In this document: positions 1 to 9,510 of the stretch, in pieces | How the letters are laid out: each line of letters opens with the position of its first letter | Position numbering within the stretch: the first letter of the stretch is position 1 | NCBI GenBank assembly: GCA_003427395.1 | Contig: BFEA01000402.1 | Location: forward strand, 926,734 to 970,346 | Length of the DNA stretch: 43,613 bases | From: Chara braunii | Lineage: Eukaryota > Streptophyta > Charophyceae > Charales > Characeae | Reading direction: 5' to 3' | Made by a program: the position numbers and the translations under genes | Notes under the pieces: generated by a model | Databases searched by the model: none | The model's input: only the letters and a program-made list of their open reading frames with translations | What the model was told of the DNA's origin: nothing

Positions 1-112
1 CCCACTGCTTACATTCTGTATGCGGCTTTCATGACCGTACATTCTATTTGGGGGAAGAAGGTGGTGGTATTTACCCCCATTGCTTACTTTCTGCATGCAT
101 CCACATCATGTC
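1..112 (+). repeat. Two 75-bp-spaced leader repeats upstream of LINE A ORF1
   Basis: A segment starting CCCACTGCTTACATTCTG at 1 recurs as CCCATTGCTTACTTTCTG at 76, each followed by a similar GCATG/CATGTC stretch. The spacing is 75 bp. Tandem monomers upstream of ORF1 are known in some L1 5' UTRs, where they carry promoter activity. That role here is inference, and the window edge cuts off any further copies. Confidence 0.45.
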
Positions 113-184
113 CATCTGGCTTTTGTTTTCTTGGTGTAAGCACTTTCTAAAGGGTCTGCAAATGGAGAGCCGAAGGGCAAGGAA

Positions 185-2534
185 ATGGCACAAAGTGACA
201 TGTGTTGCCTGAAGGGAAACTCTCATCTACAACACGGCCCGCTTGGGCAACCGGATGGCTCGGGAGGGACCGAACAACAGCGCCACCACCCGCCCCAACT
301 GATAGGGGCGGACGGGCAGGGGTGTGCCATAGACCAACCTGGACAACGCCTGGAGCAAGCCCACCACAGGCAAAGGCAGAATCACGAACGGGACGCTCCG
401 CGGGGACATCCGTTGGCCCGGCCCCACATACAAGTTGAACTGCACCAGAAGCGAACTCTGCAAGAGGAACAACGCCTGCAGCTGCTCCACCAACAGGAAA
501 AACTGGCACAGCAAAGGACGCAACAGGACTTGAAACAGCTGCAAATTGAGCAGGATCAGAGTCGAGTTCTCCTGCTCCGCCAACAAGAAGAGCAGGCAGA
601 AAAGCAGCTGCACCAAGAGCTTCAACAGCAGCAAGCTCATCAAGAACAGCAGCATCACCAGTTGCTCTGTCAGCAAAACCAGCAAGATCAGCTGAAGCAG
701 ATGCTGATGCAGCAGGACCATGACAACCACCAGAAAATGCATCAGCAACAACAACAACACTTCCTCCTGCAAGAACAACAGAAGCAAGAACTGCTGGCCT
801 GCCATCATATCCAACAACAACAGCATCAGAAGCACCAGGATCACATGCAATTCAATTTGCACATGCTGCAACAAGGGCAGTGGCAGGCACAACAACAGCA
901 CAACCAAAACGAGATGAACCGGGCGTGTCTCCAGGAGCACCTTTGACTTTTGCTACAGGCGCAGCTGGAGCAACACCACCAGCAACAACGGCAGGCGGTG
1001 GCAGCAGCAGCTGTGCAGCCAGCACGAACAATTACTCCAACAACAGCAGCAGCAGCTGCATGCCTACAGGCAACAGGAGGTGGAGAAGCAGAACCGGCTA
1101 TACTGTCAACACCAGCAGCCCCACATGTTAGGCCTGCCGAGTACTCAAAATCAACACCTCCTGCAGTTGCAGGACACCGACCTGATGAATGCCCAAATGC
1201 TGGGACAGGAACCCCAGGATATGGATACTTCGGCCCCTGCTGATGTCAAACCAACCGCAATAGAAAGCTGCTCGACAGGGCCAGACTAGGTTCCCCCCAC
1301 TGACGACGACATGGAAGCAGAACCGGCCTTGGACACCACGCCGCTTTATGCCAATGGAGAGGTCAAACAAAAACTCTGCTTTCTGATAGACTGGACAAAT
1401 GAAAGACCAGCCGAGAAGCTAAACACCGGATACTGGGAGGAAGCAAAGAGTGTCCTCATGCACAGCCCCAGGATCCTTGCAACTGTCAAAAAATATAAGG
1501 ACGCCTCAGCAATCGACTGGATGGACGTGGGGGCTGCCATTGTCTTCGTGGTCAATGAGTTCCTGGACAAAATAGAGCAATTCGCACAAGAACGCACTGC
1601 ACTCATTGACCAGGTTGGACAATCTCACGACCAGCACGTGCAGGAAGAGGCGTTCCTGCACAAGGGTTTGGCATGGCCCAAAACTCTCGTGCTGGAACTG
1701 TGCAACACACTCTATGGGACCCAGACGACGCAAGGCCGTCTGATCAATCCAGAAAGACCAATACAACAACAGCAGCTGACATTGAAGCAGTCTACCCTTC
1801 CTGACCAACCCCAAGATCAACTGCTGATTGCCCACTTGGAAGACCAAAGACCGCTCCCTCAGCAACAAGCCCCTTAACCCACCATCCCATCCCGCGTCAA
1901 GCAGTCGAATATCCGACAGGATGATGACGACCCTGTACAACCACGAGAGGCTAAGTCTGATGAGAACGCCCTTGCACTGGAGCTGCCAAAAAAATTGAAG
2001 AACTTGGTCAGCCTCCAAGATGATGACAGCGTTCCGCTGGCTTTGCCACCAGGGGTGACCCTTCTTCCGCTACAAAGAGCAACAGATGGGGGAAAGTGGC
2101 TACTTGGACTCAGACCACCACTGAACCACCAGAGGGAGCCTACTACCCAGAGGGGACTGACTGTGGAAGGATGGACTCCGAGGGGGAACCTGTCCACAGC
2201 AGTCATCCTTAAGAGGCTCAAGTATTGGATTAAGGAGACAAACACCGACGGAGTGAAAGGAGCAGTCCTCCCCAACACGCTGTCCTTCCCCAAAGGCGTT
2301 ATCCCAGTCATCATGCTAATGGAACACCATGTTGGTCTGAGCAAAGCCCACTCAGAATTCACATGGTTCACATATCAGGAGCTCATGAACCTCTCCACCG
2401 ACAGGTTCAAGACTAACTATGCTTGGACCCTGCGCAGGGTGTTGCTCTTCATGCAGATACTCCTGGAAGACAACGTCTTGGAGGATTACCACCAGTGGGA
2501 GGACCCGCCCTTTGTGCTCCCTGTTAAAACATAA
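185..2534 (+). pseudogene. LINE A ORF1, glutamine-rich gag-like protein, decayed
   Basis: L1-type ORF1 proteins bind the element RNA and package it with ORF2. Here the first ~270 codons are very rich in Gln, His and Leu with heptad-like spacing (likely coiled coil), read in one frame from 185 through an in-frame TGA (944-946). A frameshift in a CAG run near 1005 moves the reading to another frame, which stays open to TAA at 2532-2534 apart from a TAG at 1287-1289 and a TAA at 1875-1877. A middle globular block (about 1350-1600, with LIDWTNERPAEK and VVNEFLDKIEQ) and a C-terminal block (about 1995-2500, with GVTLLPLQ, LKRLKYWIKE and LPNTLSFPKG) both resemble the ORF1 of LINE B at 18230-20293. 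No CCHC zinc knuckle is visible, unlike many plant L1 ORF1 proteins. The assignment rests on position and the LINE B match. Confidence 0.7.
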
Positions 2535-2835
2535 AGGACTGAACGACTGCCTTACGCCCCGATGCTAAAAATCCTGACCAATGGAAGACACCAATACACA
2601 GCAGACTGCAACTGCCCCCTCCACTGCTTACCCGCAACCACCAGCAAACGAACCTTGTTTCCAACCTCCTCCGGCCGCCCCACAACAACACCCGGTTTTG
2701 TTAGGTCCTCCGGATGATCCCCCCTAGCTGCCTCCACCTCCCCGACAATGGCCTCCTTCCCCCCCAGTCTTCCCCCGGGTCAGGAAACAACCCCAATGGG
2801 CCTCTAAGCTGGCACAGGCAGACTTGGACATCCGC

Positions 2836-4549
2836 TCATTGAATGTAAACGGCCTCATCCAGGCATCGACAGGAAAATGAACATGATCAAATGCCCGATT
2901 TCTGGCCAATGGCCTGATGCAGTGTGTGTGCAAGAGACGCACTTGCAAGATACGCCCCCGCATGCAGCTAAAGCACAAACGGGCTGGCCTTACACGACGT
3001 ATAACGCACCGGCCACAGACCGGGCGTCGCCAGGAGTGGCAATATGGATCCCGCCTTCATCCATAATTACACCAATCATGTTCGACTACGACAAACAACA
3101 AGGCAGGTGGGTGTACCTCAAGGCCACGTTCCAAGAAGAGGAGTTCTGCCTAGAAAGTGTGTATGCCCCCAATGACCCCGCTAGTAGGGTGGAATTATGG
3201 CTCACCCTCCACCAACCCTTGCCTGACGATGCTCCATTGATAATGGCAGGGGACTTCAACACTACCCTAGACCCAGACATGGACCGCAAGTCGTCGTCGC
3301 AACAGTCTAACCAGAGAGATCCGCCACTGCCCCGGGCCCAACCGGATGTCGTCATGCTCCACCAGCTCGTGGCGGATAGGCAGATGGAAAATGCGTATAG
3401 GCTGCTGCACCCGGCCCAAAGGGCATACACATGCTTATCGGTAAGAGGCCAGCAAGGCATGACCAACTCTAGGATTGACCTCACGCTGATCTCAAAAGAT
3501 CTCGCTGGCCTCCTCATTGTTGCGGACATCACACCTATAAGCCCTTGCAAGTCTTTTGATCACAGAATGATCACTCTTGGATTGTCCCTTCATGGCCACA
3601 TAAAGAGGGGCCTTGGGTTCTATAAACTCGATACATCCCTGCTCCCCCTCTCCACCTTTAAAGATATGGTCAACACGTTCTGGCACTACTGGCGGTCACA
3701 AAAACTGCAATCGGGAAACACGGTCGTGCGGTTCAACAAAGCTATAGCGCAACTCAGAGAACGCTCCAAGAAATACTCCATCCAACATGCGAGAGAACGT
3801 AAGGCCATCCTCGAGAAGCTCATGAGCCAACTCGAGGACTGGGATGAACGACTTATGGAGGACCCCCTGAACCGACCTACCTTTCAGGAACTGCAAAATG
3901 CAAGGGACCACCTCCAAGAATACATTGACAAACGAACGCAAGCATGGAGAATTCAGGCAAAAATCAAAAGGGACCACACAGAAGGAACAATGGCCAAAAC
4001 CTTCTTCAGCAAAGCCAAAGTAAGAGCGAGGGCAAATATAGTCCCTAGACTTAAACACCCGTTCGAAGTCAATGGCCCGGTCGCCTCCAATGCATATACC
4101 ATAGTGGACTATGCTTCCAAGTACTATCAAAAGTTGTTCACGTCAGAGACACCCCTCAAACCCCCAAATCAGGTCCTCCTGGCGAGGGAACAATTGCTGC
4201 AAGCAATTCAGACCCGTCTCACACCCCCCCAAAGAGCAGGACTAGATAACCCCATTACCCAACAGGAAGTTTGGGAAGCCTTGCAAGACATGGAAGATGA
4301 AAAAACACCAGGGGTGGACTCCTTCCCCAAGAGTTCTGGGTGCAGTTTTGGGACCTTTTCTGCGATGACTTGTTGGAATACATTAGAGCGGTGCAGAAAA
4401 AAGGCTTGTTTGGGGAAATGATGGGACAAGGGGTCACTACCCTCCTATATAAAAAAGGGGACAAAGAGGAAATCAGAAACTACAGGGTCATAACTCTCCT
4501 CCCTATCCCCTACAAATTGCTGGCCAAGATACTTACAAGGAGACTGTTA
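2836..4549 (+). pseudogene. LINE A ORF2, endonuclease and start of reverse transcriptase
   Basis: This is the 5' half of ORF2. The EEP domain nicks target DNA for target-primed reverse transcription. Its N-terminal SLNVNGL motif (from 2836) is in one frame. After a frameshift at the A run near 2873 the rest is open to 4421: QETHL, the metal-binding GDFN, SRIDLTLIS and the histidine motif FDHRM are all present. A linker follows, then EVWEALQDMEDEKTPGVD, the usual RT entry. A second frameshift near 4325 leads into QFWDLFCDDLLEYI, KKGDKEEIRNYR and ITLLPIPYKLLAKIL. The frame then runs into the hAT-like insertion at 4558. The catalytic endonuclease residues look conserved, so decay is mainly by indels. 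Confidence 0.85.
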
Positions 4550-4557
4550 CCGCTAAT
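4550..4557. repeat. Left copy of 8-bp target-site duplication CCGCTAAT
   Basis: Identical to 5785-5792. The two copies flank the hAT-like element at 4558-5784. Removing the element plus one copy (1235 bp) joins the two RT halves of LINE A in the same frame. Confidence 0.9.
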
Positions 4558-4653
4558 CAGGGTTGTCATGCGGGGATCCCCGGGGCCCAAGTCGGGGTAC
4601 GGGTTTCACCCCCGGACCCCCGCCGCGGGGCTACCCGACCCCCGCCCCCGCAC

Positions 4654-4691
4654 CTGTCTCTTATACACATCTAGATGTGTATAATTCACAG
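4654..4691. other. Nextera mate-pair junction adapter (sequencing artefact)
   Basis: Positions 4654-4672 read CTGTCTCTTATACACATCT, the Tn5 mosaic end used in Nextera libraries. It is followed by AGATGTGTATAATTCACAG (4673-4691), the inverted mosaic end with three changed bases (TTC for GAG). Two head-to-head mosaic ends form the circularisation junction of Nextera mate-pair libraries. This is not biological sequence, and the two sides need not be adjacent in the genome. Confidence 0.95.
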
Positions 4692-5494
4692 ACCCCCTGA
4701 ACAAACCCCTCGAGTCCCCCCCCCCCCCCAACAACAACCTAAGACCGACAGGTCCAAGGCAGCAGGGCCCCCGGACCACCGTGCCCGAGAGCTCGGCATG
4801 ACGAATCTGATTGCTACAACTACATCAGGGGACGAATGCAGGCCTGCGAAGGGATACTGCGTTCAAGGGGTCAACGGTACAAGGCTTTTAAGGGTTTAAG
4901 GGTTTAAGGGTTCAACGGCTCATGACTCGAAGTTTAGGAACCAACAGAGCACTGCTAAATGCAACCACAAGCTGCACCGCACCACATACTAAGGATGCCA
5001 GGAACTGTATGTCCGCATCAGGCGGCCTGTCTGTGGGCTGAAGGGGCAAGCCCCTCTCATGTTACCAATGAACTTTGTACAACATCTGTAATTTCTGTAA
5101 TGGGGACGCTGGGCCCACTTCCCAGCAGGTCCAGCTCCCCATCAATAGATGGAGCCTCCCCAGGACCAGCTTGAAGTGTCTGCTCCCACCAGCACCTCAA
5201 GCTGTCTCCGGGACTGTTGCACCAAAAAAAAAAAAAAAAAGAAGTACATGGCCCCAGCCCTATGGAGAAATTGTTCTCCACCTACTCAAGTCGGGGCTGT
5301 CACGCCGTCAATAAAATTCATCAATGGCGGGTCTCGCCTTTCGGACCTCCGAAACTTGTAGTGAAGGGGCAGTGGCTGACGTATGGCCGAGGACTGGTGG
5401 TTTAAAGAAAATAAAGTCCATCCATAGGATCTCCTAATATCCACAGATACAACGCACCGCACACAGAGGGCGCACTAACCCAAATACATGACTA
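4692..5494. other. Gap-filling segment between adapter and N, no gene
   Basis: This stretch lies between the adapter and the single N at 5495. It holds a C run (4709-4725), three TTTAAGGG units (about 4886-4911) and one poly(A)-tailed short module (5103-5240). No open frame shows domain features. Its placement inside the hAT-like element is suspect because an adapter junction bounds it on the left. Confidence 0.6.
5103..5240 (+). repeat. Poly(A)-tailed palindromic module, sense copy
   Basis: It starts GGGACGCTGGGCCCACTTCC, continues through AGCTCCCCATCAATAGATGG, and ends in a run of 17 A (5224-5240). The same start and the ATAGATGGAGC block recur at many places in the window, usually with poly(A). 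A sub-block about CTCAAGCTG/TGTCTGCTCCCACCAGC is shared with the antisense copy near 42170-42200. Confidence 0.7.
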
Positions 5495-5784
5495 NACTCA
5501 ACCCCGCCCCCGCTGGCTGTTGGTCCCGCCCCCGGCCCCGCACCAGCAGCTACCCCGGTCCCACGAGTGGTGGGTGTGGCCCCGGGGGGGGTCCGGGGTG
5601 GGGCATAAAACCCCATTTTTGGGGTTTAGCCCATATGGTGCGTGCTCTCGCTGTGCACCCCCCACTATTTTATTTTTTTATTTTTTATTTTTTTGGGGGG
5701 GGTTCTGGAGCCGGGGTTGGGGGTGCCCACCCCCGGACCCCCGGACCCCCGCCGGGGCCCCGGGGCCGGGGCTCGACAACCCTG

Positions 5785-5792
5785 CCGCTAAT
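5785..5792. repeat. Right copy of 8-bp target-site duplication CCGCTAAT
   Basis: Matches 4550-4557 exactly and immediately follows the inverted repeat that ends at 5784. The LINE A reading frame resumes through it. Confidence 0.9.
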
Positions 5793-7205
5793 GAACCTCT
5801 TGATACATCCCGACCAGTCTGGCTTCATGCCCAATCGCAACATCCAAGATAATATCCTTTTGGTCAATGACACCATTAAGTTGTCCGTCAACGAAAGGTG
5901 CAGGTTGCTGTCATCTTCATAGATTTTGAGAAAGCCTACGACCACGTTGACTGGAAATTCTTGGACATGTGCTTGATTAGGATGAATTCTAGACCGGTGT
6001 TTACAAACTGGGTGCAGCTCCTGCACAGGTCAGCGTCTACAAACATCACGTTGAATGACCACTTGGCTGCTCCGATTAGACTTCAGAGATCAGTTAGACA
6101 AGGAGACCCCATCGCGCCCCTGCTTTTTGTATAGTTATGGAATCCTTGGCCGCACTAATCAGGGCCCATCCACAGATCCAGAGAATCCCCATCCCCGAGC
6201 TGCCAGAACACCTCATCCCGATTACATCGTTATTTGCAGATGACCTCACGATGCTTATCAAAGAAGACAACCGAAGCCTCCATGCTCTAACACAAGTCAT
6301 CCAGCTGTTTTCACTAGCAGCAGACATGAAAGACAATTGCAGCTCTAAAACAGAAGGGTGGTGGCTACACCCGCAGGGGTTCGACCCACCACAAAAGCCA
6401 CAAGTCGCGTGGGTAGCAAAAGACACAGCCCTGCGAATATTGAGAGTGAGACTGACAGCATTCGGCCCCCCTCCAGACCATAGGGATGCGTTGGTGGACC
6501 TGGCGATAGACCGCCTGAACCGCTGGGAGGGCCTGCACACCTCCTTGGTGGGGAGAGCACTCGCAATCAACAACGCTGTGTTGGCAGCAATCTGGTACAA
6601 ACTAGCAGTGTGGCCTCTCAAACCGAAACAGCATACCAGGCTCAGAAAAGCATTAATGACCTACCTATGGAGAAATGACACTAGAGCCAAAGGGTGCATT
6701 AACCGGGTCAAATGGGACGTGCTGACACAGCCAAGGAGTAAAGGGGGACTAGGGATTCTAGACCCGCAAAGAGAAAGCGAGGCCCTAATTTTCAACGTAC
6801 TCGTCAGATTGCTGACAGGCGACGATATCCCATGGAGACCGCTGGCCTTTCTACAGATTGGCAATCTGGCCCCGGACAATGCCGTTCCCAACCAACTACA
6901 CCCTTTCCGATGGCTGACCAATGCCCACTGGTCCATACCGTCCCCGAAACAACAACCAACATAGGATAATCCAGCTCAATTAGTCAAAACGGACATATCA
7001 CATGACCCGTTGTGGCCCAACATGCTCAAATTATGGAGACGGTGTGGACCAAAGCAGCCAACCACCCAACAGATGGCATGACACATGGCGTCAACCCCTG
7101 TTTGGTAATCCCTACATCTTGGATCAAGCAGGGAACCCCTTCTCACTGCATACGAACTCCCCCTAGCTCACACGGGTTAAAAAAGGTCTTTACACGATAG
7201 GTGAT
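5793..7205 (+). pseudogene. LINE A ORF2, core reverse transcriptase
   Basis: RT copies the element RNA into DNA at the nicked target. After the hAT-like insertion the frame gives HPDQSGFMPNRNIQDNIL, then shifts near 5915 to FIDFEKAYDHVDWKF and RLQRSVRQGDPIAPLLFV. A stop near 6132 and a shift lead to a long open stretch (6137-6964) with LFADDLTML. FADD is the catalytic aspartate pair, so both active-site blocks (the FEKAYD aspartate and FADD) are intact. The thumb-like part follows with NNAVLAAIWYKLAVWPL and RSKGGLGILDP, which are usual in plant L1 elements. Between 6964 and 7205 the frame is broken by several stops. Confidence 0.88.
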
Positions 7206-8490
7206 TTGTGGGATATACAAGGCAGGGGATGGAAAACTGCAGCCCAAGTGCGACACCAGTTGAGGCACGCTAAAAACATTGAAGGAAGGCTGGACCTGCT
7301 CCGGGAGGCCATACCACTTGCCTGGCAACTGACCCTCAAAAAAGGCCCCTTGACCCAACAGGGAGACTGGGTTGTGAAGTACACAAACCTGCCCCTGCCA
7401 CTGGTGGCAAGGATGTCCAAGCTCACACGCAACGCAAACTTGGACACTGAGGAGCTGTCAACCGAGCTTATGCACATAAGAGTGGTAGGGGACCACAAAC
7501 AGGGGCAATACACGTACGAACCCTCGATTTCGATTGCAGGACTTCCCTTCGACCCATTGGAGTGGGAATGGCCAAACCAAAAACCGATGGGTCTGTGGGA
7601 CTATACAGTCAAAAATGGGTATCGAGCCATGCGCCCGGAACAACCAATCAACCACACGCTAACTGAAAGACGGGCCCGGGACTACCCCCTGGATCCAGAC
7701 CTGCTGGACAACCTGCCACGGCCAAAATACGCAAAGATCATACCAACGAGCCTCCGGTCGCTGCAATGGCGGATACTTCACCGGAGCCTTCCGACACCAG
7801 ACTGGCTAGTGTCCAGAACAGACCTGGAGCAAAAAAGTCAACTGTCCCCCATCGGTTCTTACTACGGGAGGGCGTCACAACCTGCCCGCGCAACGCTAGA
7901 ACACTGCCTGCTGGCATGTCCCATGGTCGTACAGCTATGGCAGTGGTGGGACGCAGCCTTCCACTCCTTAACAATGTTCCACATCCCATGGGACTTGGGC
8001 CTCCTTCTGCTGGGCAAAAATCAGCACTTGCTGGAATGTTGGTCTCCATTTGCAGTCAACCTATTCAACTACACAAGGTTGCACATTCTCATGCTGGCCT
8101 GGCGAGCAAGATGCTCCTTTGAGAGAAGAGACCACTTTGGCTTCCAACAGGCCCAACAAGCGGTGGACATGGAAGACAATGAAAACTGACTATAAGAATG
8201 AAAATGAGCCCCAGGCCAAATAGGACATCCTGCACTCTTACACAGAAATATGGCAGGATCCCTGCAGGCTGTTCAGTGACACGAACGCTGAACTGGATAT
8301 CCAATGGAAACCATGGAGGAATACTGAACAGACCTGGCAGAGGCGGCCCCGAGAAAAATTCCGAGTGCCCTATCTTCAACCTAACTTCATCCTTATCACG
8401 GATCTGCTGAATGAACCCCAACCCCCCTCACTGTCGCCACAACCTCCCCCCACTCCCCCCCCCTTGGCCACTCCCGCACAGTCCCAATAG
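7206..8490 (+). pseudogene. LINE A ORF2 C-terminal region, damaged zf-RVT domain
   Basis: This is open from 7206 to 8189 and matches the C-terminal halves of LINEs B, C and D: GLWDYTVKNGYRAMRP, SLRSLQWRILHRSLPTPDWL and ATLEHCLLACP. zf-RVT (RT zinc-binding) normally has CxxC before this H-x3-C. Here the CxxC site is replaced (around SPIGSYYG), so zinc binding is probably lost. After the TGA at 8187-8189 the expected tail continues in another frame (from about 8300, FRVPYLQPNFILITDL, then a proline-rich end) to TAG at 8488-8490, which I take as the original ORF2 end. Confidence 0.78.
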
Positions 8491-9127
8491 GCCTGTCCAC
8501 CTCACCAACCAAGACCCACACCACTAAACCAGCCGCCCCTGCCCATCCCTGCACACCCTATAACCACCACTCCTACCATCCCATCAACAGTTGATCCCCC
8601 CACATCCGACCTCAGGAAACACACAATGGGCTCCGGCCATGTCCGATTGTGGCGCAAAGACTTCGAGTACCAAGGGAGAGAGAGACACTGATTACATGGG
8701 AGGCGAAAGAAGAGGTCTGCAGACCGGCAGGCGGATCGGCAGGACCAATGGTGACTGATGAGAAGCGACAAGATAGGCATCTATCATACATGTCCGCACA
8801 ATCTGGCCAGATCACTCCCTCCATCCTGAGGACGGCTCACAGGACAAAGGGAAAGGTCATCCCATCATGGACAAATCTGAGCAAGCTGTGTTCCAGTTTA
8901 ATACTCACTCAAGGATCACAAATGGCCCAAGGATCACAAATGGGCCATACACTGGGTTTAAGAGGGTTTTAAGAGATGAACACATCCATGTTCGAGTAAA
9001 AGGTCTGCTGTGTTAGGACTGCCTTATTATAAAAGGGATGGGACTGGGCATCCCAGTATGCAAAGATCTGAGCAAAATGTGTCTCCTTTCAACATCCACT
9101 CAAGGATCACGAATGGTTCATACACTG
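8491..9127 (+). other. LINE A 3' UTR, first part, with an imperfect tandem duplication
   Basis: No coding signal is seen. A block with ATCTGAGCAA...GTGT and CACTCAAGGATCAC at about 8873-8955 recurs at 9062-9127, about 189 bp later. The UTR is cut by the hAT-like element that starts at 9136 and continues at 12142. Confidence 0.6.
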
Positions 9128-9135
9128 ATTCATAC
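9128..9135. repeat. Left copy of 8-bp target-site duplication ATTCATAC
   Basis: Identical to 12134-12141. The copies flank the element at 9136-12133. The surrounding sequence CATACACTG is part of the LINE A 3' UTR. Confidence 0.85.
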
Positions 9136-9510
9136 CATGGTTACCAACCGGACGTCCGGATCCCGATCCAGACAGTCCGGTGTCCGGGTCCGGTGTCTGG
9201 TTAGGAGGGTCCGGTTGGACCCCAAAACCAAAAAATTCGAAAAAAAAAAATTCGGGGTCCCAGGCCCTTCACCTCCGCCTGGGGCACCCCGAAAAATTGT
9301 TGCTTTGTTTTTCGTCGATCGGGTACCCCAACCGGACAGGCCCTGAAAGGGCCTGTGAGTGGAATCCGAAAGTGTTCCGGTAGTAGCCCGCCGGCGGGAG
9401 GATGCGAATTCGAAATTGGAGGTTGCCCTGGAGCTTTGCGCTGCTGTCAAATTCCTCGCCTGTAGCAGTGCCGTCGCCATCTTGCCGCGGAGGTCTGCCC
9501 TGCCACCGTC

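Larger units (their letters stand above)
4558..5784. mobile_element. Non-autonomous hAT-like element inserted in LINE A RT
   Basis: The ends are perfect 10-bp inverted repeats: CAGGGTTGTC at 4558-4567 and GACAACCCTG at 5775-5784. They are flanked by the 8-bp duplication CCGCTAAT. An 8-bp duplication with CAGGG ends is the hAT pattern. Both ends are extremely GC-rich (4566-4653 and 5496-5774) with runs of C and G. No transposase is present. The interior is doubtful: a mate-pair junction adapter lies at 4654-4691 and a single N at 5495, so the stretch between them may not belong to the element. The 1227-bp length is therefore an assembly value, not necessarily the true one. Confidence 0.85.

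Noticed and set aside
227-940. Antisense Leu-rich frame opposite the polyQ region
   Set aside because: It is the complement of CAR codons (CTG/TTG) and a shadow of LINE A ORF1.
4886-4911. Three TTTAAGGG units resembling a telomere repeat
   Set aside because: Only three units, 8 bp rather than the plant TTTAGGG heptamer, and inside a suspect gap-filling segment. No support for a telomeric or interstitial telomere tract.
5224-5240. Poly(A) run as the mRNA end of a host gene
   Set aside because: It follows the palindromic module like other retroposed copies, and no coding sequence lies upstream.
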